A stretch of 33,451 bases of DNA, from positions 56,034-89,484 of the forward strand of contig DKWG01000014.1 of the NCBI GenBank assembly GCA_002491605.1, read 5' to 3'. The notes below the pieces were generated by a model that was not told the DNA's origin, did no database searches, and saw nothing but the letters and a program-made list of their open reading frames with translations. This DNA is from Ruminococcus sp. UBA7158 (GTDB lineage: Bacteria > Bacillota > Clostridia > Oscillospirales > Ruminococcaceae). This document shows, piece after piece, positions 8,463 through 13,894 of this stretch. Every line of letters starts with the position of its first letter. Position 1 is the stretch's first letter. A program made the position numbers and the translations under genes.

Positions 8463-9671
8463 TCAATCCGTATAACAATCAATAATCCTTTTGGGCAGAC
8501 ATTCATTTATAAATCCGCTGACTGCCGCCGCTGTTTTTGCTTCAGCAAGCGATTTCGGCAGGGCGATACATTTATCCCTCTCGTTTTGCGGCAGAGTATA
8601 GAAATTGATATCTGCGGACTCGGGAAGCTCGATTTTGTTCCTGATGCCATATAATCCTGCTCTTATCATCAGCGCATGGGCTAAGTAGGGGTTGCACATA
8701 GGGTCGGGCGAGCGAAGCTCCAATCTTTTGAACTTGCCGACAGCCGCAGGAACTCTTATCAGCGCCGAGCGGTTTTCTTTTGACCAAGAAATATACTTTG
8801 GCGCTTTAAGCTCGCCGAAGCGCTTATAGGAGTCATCAACAGGGTTTAAAAATACAGTCATATCATTTATATTGGCAAGAATCCCTGCTATAAGCATTGG
8901 CATTAATTCACCGCCGCCGATAAGCCTTGCAGACATATTCATGTGCATACCGTTTCCGGGGTGGCCGTCAAGCGGCTTGGGTGAAAAGTCGGCAAATAAA
9001 CCGTTTCTTGCGGCAATTGTGCTGACGACTGAGCGGAATGTCACCGCATTGTCGGCAGATGTAAGCGGGTCGGAGTATTTAAAGTCAATCTCGTTCTGAC
9101 CGGGTCCCTGCTCATGGTGGGAGCTTTCCGGCTTTATACCCATTCTCTCAAGGGTAAGACAAATCTCACGTCTGACGTTTTCGCCCTTGTCGTCCGGGGC
9201 GATGTCCATATATCCTGCGTTGTCATACGGAGCCTTGGTCGGCTCGCCGTTTTCATCGCGTTTAAAAAGATAGAATTCCATTTCTGTTCCGAAGGAAAAC
9301 GAAACGCCCTCTCTTTTAGCGTCCTCAACCGCATTTTTAAGTATTGCCCTTGCATCCGCTTCAAACGGCGTGCCATCGGGGTGCTTAATTGAGCAAAACA
9401 TTCTTACAACCCTTCCGTGCTCGGGACGCCACGGCAGAACCGTTATCGTCGACGAATCGGGGTGCAAAAATAAGTCCGAGCTGCTTTCGTCCCCGAAGCC
9501 TGAAATTGCGGAGGCGTCAAAGGCTATGCCTGTGTCAAAGGCACGCTCAACCTCGTCAGGCATTATTGAGATGTTTTTCTGCCTTCCGAAAACGTCCGTA
9601 AAGGCAAGCCTGATAAACTTAACGTCTTCCTCTGCAATATACTGCATTATTTCGTCCTTTGAATATTCCAT
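8463..9671 (-). CDS. glnA: Type I glutamine synthetase, short form
   Basis: Forms glutamine from glutamate and ammonia with ATP. Class I motifs are clear: FTDVFGRQK, FGTEMEFYLF with metal ligands, SSHHEQGPGQNEIDF, NGMHMNMS, KAPKYISWSKENRSALIRVP and LELRSPDPMCNPYLA. At 402 residues it is about 40 shorter than Bacillus GlnA (444). The chain stops at RIIDCYTD, without the C-terminal helix present in Bacillus GlnA, and the loop after NGMHMNMS is also short. No frame restores the tail. AAAGG lies 11 bases ahead of the ATG. It heads a collinear set with the ANTAR regulator, pyrG, purB and purA, and has a promoter plus terminator-antiterminator leader. Confidence 0.95.
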   Translation of the reverse strand: MEYSKDEIMQYIAEEDVKFIRLAFTDVFGRQKNISIMPDEVERAFDTGIAFDASAISGFGDESSSDLFLHPDSSTITVLPWRPEHGRVVRMFCSIKHPDGTPFEADARAILKNAVEDAKREGVSFSFGTEMEFYLFKRDENGEPTKAPYDNAGYMDIAPDDKGENVRREICLTLERMGIKPESSHHEQGPGQNEIDFKYSDPLTSADNAVTFRSVVSTIAARNGLFADFSPKPLDGHPGNGMHMNMSARLIGGGELMPMLIAGILANINDMTVFLNPVDDSYKRFGELKAPKYISWSKENRSALIRVPAAVGKFKRLELRSPDPMCNPYLAHALMIRAGLYGIRNKIELPESADINFYTLPQNERDKCIALPKSLAEAKTAAAVSGFINECLPKRIIDCYTD

Positions 9672-9688
9672 TTATGACCATACCTTTC

Positions 9689-9784
9689 TCACAAAGTCAA
9701 GTTTTTGCCGGCTTTGAAATTCCGCCGTGCGGCGTATACGATTTCATTAAAATCAGTTTCTGACTTTTGTTGCCTTTCCGCCAT
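9689..9784 (-). CDS. Possible 31-residue leader ORF or dispersed repeat
   Basis: Between the leader terminator and glnA an ATG-to-TGA frame reads MAERQQKSETDFNEIVYAAR, then a basic stretch ending KNLTL. No Shine-Dalgarno site precedes its ATG. The DNA includes a CGCCG-CGGCG hairpin. From memory, closely similar short peptides are annotated many times in gut Oscillospiraceae genomes, which would make this a dispersed repeat rather than a conserved gene; I cannot check that here. It would be transcribed only when the leader terminator is bypassed. Confidence 0.3.
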   Translation of the reverse strand: MAERQQKSETDFNEIVYAARRNFKAGKNLTL

Positions 9785-9785
9785 G

Positions 9786-9879
9786 CAAAAAAGTAGAAAG
9801 GCGCTCATTCAAACAAAGGATTCGCCATGCGGCTTCCGCCGAAAAACGATAATATCCCTTTAGTTGAATGAACGCCTTT
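9786..9879 (-). terminator. Attenuator terminator in the glnA leader
   Basis: On the minus strand AAAGGCGTTCATTCAA (9864-9879) pairs with TTGAATGAGCGCCTTT (9797-9812) and is followed by CTACTTTTTTGC. The large loop contains further pairing (AAAGGGAT with ATCCTTT). This strong terminator lies between the promoter and glnA, so glnA expression needs readthrough. Its 5' arm overlaps the ANTAR-type hairpin at 9868-9885. Confidence 0.85.
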
Positions 9880-9885
9880 GCTCAT
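9868..9885 (-). promoter_or_regulatory. ANTAR-type hexaloop hairpin in the glnA leader
   Basis: The minus-strand RNA reads ATGAGC, loop AAAGGC, GTTCAT: a 6-bp stem (one G-U) with a six-base loop having A at position 1 and G at position 4, the ANTAR hexaloop consensus. It uses bases that also form the 5' arm of the terminator, so the two structures exclude each other. Only this one hexaloop was found; most ANTAR targets have two. Confidence 0.7.
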
Positions 9886-9894
9886 CGATTTTAT

Positions 9895-9923
9895 ATTTTA
9901 GCACACGCAGACTGCCTTGTCAA
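9895..9923 (-). promoter_or_regulatory. Sigma-A promoter for the glnA operon
   Basis: TTGACA (9918-9923) and TAAAAT (9895-9900) with a 17-bp spacer on the minus strand. The predicted start lies just before the ANTAR hairpin. Confidence 0.85.
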
Positions 9924-9979
9924 TCGACAAAATGCCGATTTTTTCAATTTCAGCTCATATCAATTATATAAAAGGACAA

Positions 9980-10019
9980 TCAAAATAAAGCCGGGAGTCC
10001 GCAACGGGACATCGGCTTT
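9980..10019 (-). terminator. Terminator downstream of the flotillin gene
   Basis: On the minus strand AAAGCCG pairs with CGGCTTT (10013-10019 and 9987-9993), with an inner GTCC/GGAC pairing, followed by ATTTTGATT. It ends transcription from flotillin about 100 bases after its stop. Confidence 0.7.
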
Positions 10020-10068
10020 GGGCGGCGGTATTTATATCGGTTCTCTATATCTGCATTAGGTATAATGA

Positions 10069-10094
10069 GAGGGTCGGATATTATTCCGACCCTC
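10069..10094. other. Perfect 9-bp hairpin without U tract
   Basis: GAGGGTCGG (10069-10077) and CCGACCCTC (10086-10094) with an 8-base loop, immediately after the flotillin stop on the minus strand. No T run follows on either strand, so it may stabilise the 3' end of the mRNA ahead of the terminator at 9980-10019. Confidence 0.5.
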
Positions 10095-10122
10095 GCACAG
10101 TCATATAAATCAACTTAAAGCT

Positions 10123-11556
10123 TTACTCATCAACAGAAACCGAATTCTGAACACTCTCAGCTCCTGCGTTTGCAACTGAGCTTACGGCTCTTCCGCCGAG
10201 CATTCCGCCGATGACGCTTGTTATGTCAATACCAGTCGACTCTTTAACGCCTTCGATGATCTGGCTCGCTGAACCCATAACGTCCTTGACGAGCTTAGTT
10301 GCGTTTCCGTCGCCGTACATAACGATCTTATCAGTCTGCGCCAAAGGACCTGCGGCGTTCTTAACAACCTCGGGCAAGGCGGCGAGATACATTTCAATAA
10401 TAGAAGCTTCGCCCATCTTCTTCTGAGCCTGAGCCTTCTTCTCAATGGCCTCTGCCTCAGCCATACCCTTGGCTCTGATACCTTCAGCCTCCTGCTCCAT
10501 TGCAAAGCGCAGAGCTTCAGCCTCAGCCTTTCTTGCCTCAGCCTCCTGCATAGCTTCATACTTCTTGGCCTCTGCATCTCTCTGACGGCGAATGAGGTCT
10601 GCCTCGGCTTCCTTTTCAGCCTTATACTTCATAGCGTCAGCCTGCTTCTTGATTTCAGCGTCGAGCTTTCTTTCCTGAATTGCGATTTCACGCTCGGCAA
10701 GCTCGGTTTCCTTTTCACGGCGGGCAATATCAGCGTTAGCCTTGGTTATTTCTATTGTCTTTCTCTGGCTTTCCTGCTGGATTGAATACGCAGCGTCTGC
10801 TTCTGCTTTCTTGGTGTCGGCAGCGATTCTCACCTGAGCCTGCTGAATGGCAAGCTCGGCGTTCTGCTCGGCAATCCTCTTATCTGCCTGAACCTTAACT
10901 GCGTTGGCTTCCTCCTGAGCGTGGGCTGAAGCTATTGCAATGTCACGCTGAGCGTTTGCCTTGGCAATCTGAGCGTTCTTTCTTATCTGCTCAACGTTGT
11001 CAATACCCATATTCTCGATAGTGCCGGCGTTGTCCTTAAAGTTCTGAATATTAAAGTTTACAACCTCTATACCCAACTTCTCCATGTCGGGAACAACGTT
11101 TTCGGTAATCTTCTTGGCAACGCCCTGTCTGTCCTGAACCATTTCCTTAAGACCGACCGAGCCGACGATTTCACGCATATTTCCTTCCAAGACCTGAGTT
11201 ACCAAGCTGACAAGATCCGCCTGACGCAGACCTAAAAGCGATTCGGAAGCACGCTTTAAAAGCTCGGGGTTTGATGAGATCTTGATGTTGGCGACGCCGT
11301 CAACGCTTACGTTGATGAATTCGTTGGTGGGTACAGCCTCGGAGGTTTTAACGTCAACCTGCATAACTCTCAAGCTGAGCTTATCGACTCTTTCAAAGAA
11401 CGGTATTCTCCAGCCTGCTTTACCGATTAAAATACGCTTTTTGCCCAGACCCGAAATTATGTACGCTGTGTCCGGCGGAGCTTTTAAGTATCCGCAGAAC
11501 AAAAGTACAAGCAACGCTGCAACAACAGCAATAATTACAATTCCTAAAATTTCCAT
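10123..11556 (-). CDS. floT: Flotillin-family SPFH/band 7 membrane protein
   Basis: Flotillins are membrane scaffold proteins that organise functional microdomains. The 477-residue chain has one N-terminal membrane segment (about 3-22), an SPFH/band 7 domain (about 25-190), and a long Ala/Glu/Lys-rich coiled coil (about 195-385) with EAEARKAEAEA-like repeats. The C-terminal tail is Gly-rich and includes VIGGMLGG. The order and length match FloT/YuaG. In Bacillus the gene is paired with an NfeD-type gene; none is seen here. AAAGG lies 8 bases before the ATG. The gene sits behind a 370-base leader containing a structured element and its own terminator. Confidence 0.93.
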   Translation of the reverse strand: MEILGIVIIAVVAALLVLLFCGYLKAPPDTAYIISGLGKKRILIGKAGWRIPFFERVDKLSLRVMQVDVKTSEAVPTNEFINVSVDGVANIKISSNPELLKRASESLLGLRQADLVSLVTQVLEGNMREIVGSVGLKEMVQDRQGVAKKITENVVPDMEKLGIEVVNFNIQNFKDNAGTIENMGIDNVEQIRKNAQIAKANAQRDIAIASAHAQEEANAVKVQADKRIAEQNAELAIQQAQVRIAADTKKAEADAAYSIQQESQRKTIEITKANADIARREKETELAEREIAIQERKLDAEIKKQADAMKYKAEKEAEADLIRRQRDAEAKKYEAMQEAEARKAEAEALRFAMEQEAEGIRAKGMAEAEAIEKKAQAQKKMGEASIIEMYLAALPEVVKNAAGPLAQTDKIVMYGDGNATKLVKDVMGSASQIIEGVKESTGIDITSVIGGMLGGRAVSSVANAGAESVQNSVSVDE

Positions 11557-11784
11557 GTCAATTCCCTTTCTTAATTAGTAACTTATAAACGGTTGGCGAC
11601 TGATGATGTGTGTGCGGTGTTAAGCAAATCTTACCTGAATCAACCTCCTTTTTTGAATCCGGAAGCTCATCCTTATACTGATTAGCGTTTAAAAGGCGGC
11701 TGCAAGGCTTATATAAAAAGCGATTTTTAGTGACGCCTTTGCTTAAAATCAGTGTTATGACAGATTGCTTTATATTTGGGTATG

Positions 11785-11821
11785 AAAAAGACTTCTATCA
11801 TAACCGGATGATAAAAGTCTT
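11785..11821 (-). terminator. Attenuator terminator in the flotillin leader
   Basis: On the minus strand AAGACTT-TTATCAT pairs with ATGATAG-AAGTCTT around a CCGGTT loop, followed by TTT. It lies about 110 bases after the predicted start site and 230 before the flotillin ATG. It would stop transcription prematurely unless bypassed. Confidence 0.75.
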
Positions 11822-11932
11822 GTATAATCCCTTTAGGTGAAGCCTATTGGTATCGGACGCACCGAGCTTAAAAATTAAGCTGTTATGACGATGAGTCCAC
11901 ACGTTCAACGTGTTAACTACTCCCTTTATGTC
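11822..11932 (-). ncRNA. Structured 5' leader, candidate riboswitch (possibly yybP-ykoY-like)
   Basis: The predicted RNA starts AUAAAGGGAGUAG and forms three hairpins: GAGU...ACACG/CGUGU...ACUC; AGCUUAA/UUAAGCU; and GGUG/CACC around CCGAUACCAAUAGG. A terminator follows directly. The 5' GGGAGUAG and the internal UCGUCAU resemble conserved parts of the manganese-sensing yybP-ykoY element. The usual closing ACCUUU is not clearly present and flotillin is not a known target. I am fairly sure the leader is structured and attenuated, and not sure of the class. Confidence 0.45.
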
Positions 11933-11936
11933 AATA

Positions 11937-11965
11937 ATTATAGCACCGATTTGTCATATTGTCAA
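11937..11965 (-). promoter_or_regulatory. Consensus sigma-A promoter for the flotillin leader
   Basis: TTGACA (11960-11965), 17 bp, TATAAT (11937-11942) on the minus strand: a perfect match. The start site falls at about 11930. Confidence 0.88.
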
Positions 11966-12153
11966 GTGCTCGCACACGAATCTACGATTTTGACAAATAT
12001 AGGGAGCAAAACTATGCAATTTGACAGATTGTAAAATCATGTGTCGAAGCTGCGCAATTATAGCTCAGCAAGCTGCATTGCAATGCTCCTAAATACACCT
12101 ATCACGGTGAATCCGAACGCATAGCTTTTCATAAAGACTGAGGGCACATGATA

Positions 12154-13482
12154 TCACAGCTTAGAAATAACAACAGTTGTGCTGTAGCTGCAAATTGTAT
12201 ATTCCTCTACCGACGAGTAATCGTACTCTAAAACAACCCTGTACGTCTTATCAGAGTAAAGACTGAGCTCAACTGCCGTGCTGTTGACTCCTCCGAAGCT
12301 CTGAGTGTAGTATTTAATGCCGTTTTGGTCTACCACAGACACGGTAACATATGTGCTTTTATTTGTCGGGAAGCTTCTTATAGTCATGCGGTAATCGGCA
12401 CTTTCGGCTGTGAACTCTTTCGAAGTGTATTCAAACCGATCTTCACCGTTCCATTCTCCTGCATGAGACATCTGCAATACATCCGACCGATTAACCGAGC
12501 CGTCAAAGCCTCCGCTGACGTATATCGCTGTCATGAGAAGAGACGACATAATTATAACTGCCGAAACAACCGCAGCTGCGCAGCCGAGCTTTGAACGCTT
12601 AGAGGACCTGATCCTGTCATCGAGCATATCGGAAAGCTCATTTTCCGCTACGATTTGTGCATTTTTCGGGTGCTTTTTAACAATCTCCTGAATCTTTGAG
12701 GGTCTGAGCAGGACAAGTGTCAAAATAACGTAAGGAGCAGCACTTATACACTGACTGACGTCGTAGCTTCCGATTTCTGCAGATATAGAGCCGCCCTGAA
12801 GTATTCCCGAGGTGAACGCCGCACATATGTCTAAGAAGCCGTGGATAAATACCATCGCCCAGATATTTCGGCATCTGTAGTAAACAGCGGTAAGCGCCAT
12901 TCCCATTGCAGAGACGGCGAACACCTGAACGATTACGCCCTCAAGATCGGAGCCGAGAGCGTTTGTAAGGTGCATTAAGCCGAATATCAAGCCGGTTGCT
13001 ATAACAGAAGTCCACACTCCTGCCGGATCGTTTGCGTGCTTTTCGTAAAAAAGATTTGAAACGACTCCTCGGAAGAATATCTCCTCCGCCAAGCCCACAA
13101 GCATCATAGTTATAAAGTAAACGGCTATTTTCCAGCCCGGCTCAAACTGTGGGTTGGGGTTTGTCGCAAATGCCTGTAAGCCCGTTACGGCAAGCGAAAA
13201 CAGCGAAATTACTATAAAATACAGTCCTACAAACAGCCCGCCGAAAAATCCGCTGCCGCGCTCGTTAAACATACCGTCGAGCTTGAATAAGTATACAAGC
13301 CCTATGCCTGCCAGCGCCACAAAGCACTCGACCGTTCCCTGATACACAAAGTCTCCGTTGCTCATGAAAAATGACGGCGCAAACATCACCAGCAATGTAG
13401 CCGTAATCATCATTGATAGTTCAAATACAACGTCTGTTAGTATTCCCGCCAAAAGCGGATGCTTTCGTCCGAATGAAGCCAT
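12154..13482 (-). CDS. CPBP-family intramembrane protease with extra C-terminal domain
   Basis: CPBP (CAAX protease and bacteriocin-processing) proteins are membrane metalloproteases. The three catalytic motifs are intact: AEEIFFR (Glu133, Glu134, Arg138), FGLMH (His171) and FIHGFLD (His214, Asp218). About eight membrane segments lie within residues 1-265. Unlike ordinary members (about 220-300 residues), this 442-residue protein adds a cytosolic linker (about 266-300), another membrane segment (VVSAVIIMSSLLMTAIYV, about 303-322) and a Ser/Thr/Tyr-rich external domain of about 115 residues with beta-like sequence. The substrate is unknown. AAAGG lies 9 bases ahead of the ATG. It follows the 48-residue gene across a weak terminator hairpin. 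Confidence 0.9.
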   Translation of the reverse strand: MASFGRKHPLLAGILTDVVFELSMMITATLLVMFAPSFFMSNGDFVYQGTVECFVALAGIGLVYLFKLDGMFNERGSGFFGGLFVGLYFIVISLFSLAVTGLQAFATNPNPQFEPGWKIAVYFITMMLVGLAEEIFFRGVVSNLFYEKHANDPAGVWTSVIATGLIFGLMHLTNALGSDLEGVIVQVFAVSAMGMALTAVYYRCRNIWAMVFIHGFLDICAAFTSGILQGGSISAEIGSYDVSQCISAAPYVILTLVLLRPSKIQEIVKKHPKNAQIVAENELSDMLDDRIRSSKRSKLGCAAAVVSAVIIMSSLLMTAIYVSGGFDGSVNRSDVLQMSHAGEWNGEDRFEYTSKEFTAESADYRMTIRSFPTNKSTYVTVSVVDQNGIKYYTQSFGGVNSTAVELSLYSDKTYRVVLEYDYSSVEEYTICSYSTTVVISKL

Positions 13483-13526
13483 ATGGTCCTGCCTTTCTAT
13501 GCTAAATAACTCATTTTCTTAGCTTT

Positions 13527-13565
13527 AAGAGCCGCCGAGCAACCTCACCCGACGGCTCTTTTTTT
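13527..13565. terminator. Hairpin terminator between the 48-residue gene and the CPBP gene
   Basis: AAGAGCCG (13527-13534) pairs with CGGCTCTT (13553-13560). The T run (13559-13565) lies on the plus-strand side, where no gene ends; on the minus strand the hairpin is followed only by TTAAAG. It is likely a partial terminator for the minus-strand small gene. Confidence 0.5.
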
Positions 13566-13575
13566 AATTCTTGAG

Positions 13576-13722
13576 TTAGTCTTCAAGCGTTTTTTGAAGA
13601 TTATCTAATACCTTTTCCATCTTCGCCGTCCGAATCTTTTCATCCTTTTCGGCAGCAATATCTCGAAGAGCATCAAGTACGAATCTTATGAACGCCTTGA
13701 ATTGGCTATCTGTTTGTACCAT
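13576..13722 (-). CDS. Small protein of 48 residues, unknown function
   Basis: The protein begins MVQTDSQFKAFIRFVLDALR and ends NLQKTLED. It is highly charged and predicted helical, with no membrane segment. An in-frame upstream extension to 13836 exists, but the ATG at 13722 has a strong GAAAGGAG site 8 bases away and the extension has none, so the short form is preferred. A good promoter lies at 13835-13864, giving a leader of roughly 100 bases. I do not recognise a named family. The strong ribosome site, promoter and terminator support a real gene. Confidence 0.7.
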   Translation of the reverse strand: MVQTDSQFKAFIRFVLDALRDIAAEKDEKIRTAKMEKVLDNLQKTLED

Positions 13723-13834
13723 GTTTAATACTCCTTTCAATTCTTTCAACGTAAAACTTAACACACAAATCTGATTACTCTTATGCGTATGCGGTGTGGT
13801 GTATAAAAGAAATTGCCCGATAAGCTCCGTAAAC

Positions 13835-13864
13835 ATTATAACACGTCATTGCCATATTCGTCAA
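13835..13864 (-). promoter_or_regulatory. Sigma-A promoter for the 48-residue gene
   Basis: TTGACG (13859-13864), 18 bp, TATAAT (13835-13840) on the minus strand. Confidence 0.75.
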
Positions 13865-13894
13865 GCATTCAAATCAATATTCATTACTGTATAT

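Noticed and set aside
9796..9867. A second ANTAR hexaloop inside the glnA leader loop
   Set aside because: The only stable inner hairpin has a GGAA tetraloop (CGGC-GGAA-GCCG), not a six-base loop with A1 and G4.
9868..10059. 63-codon plus-strand frame across the glnA promoter region
   Set aside because: It runs antisense through the promoter, leader hairpin and flotillin terminator, has no ribosome site, and resembles no protein.
12064..12092. GCATTGCAATGC palindrome as a terminator for the CPBP gene
   Set aside because: The stem is short and AT-rich, with no U tract on either strand; no clear terminator was found in 12000-12153.
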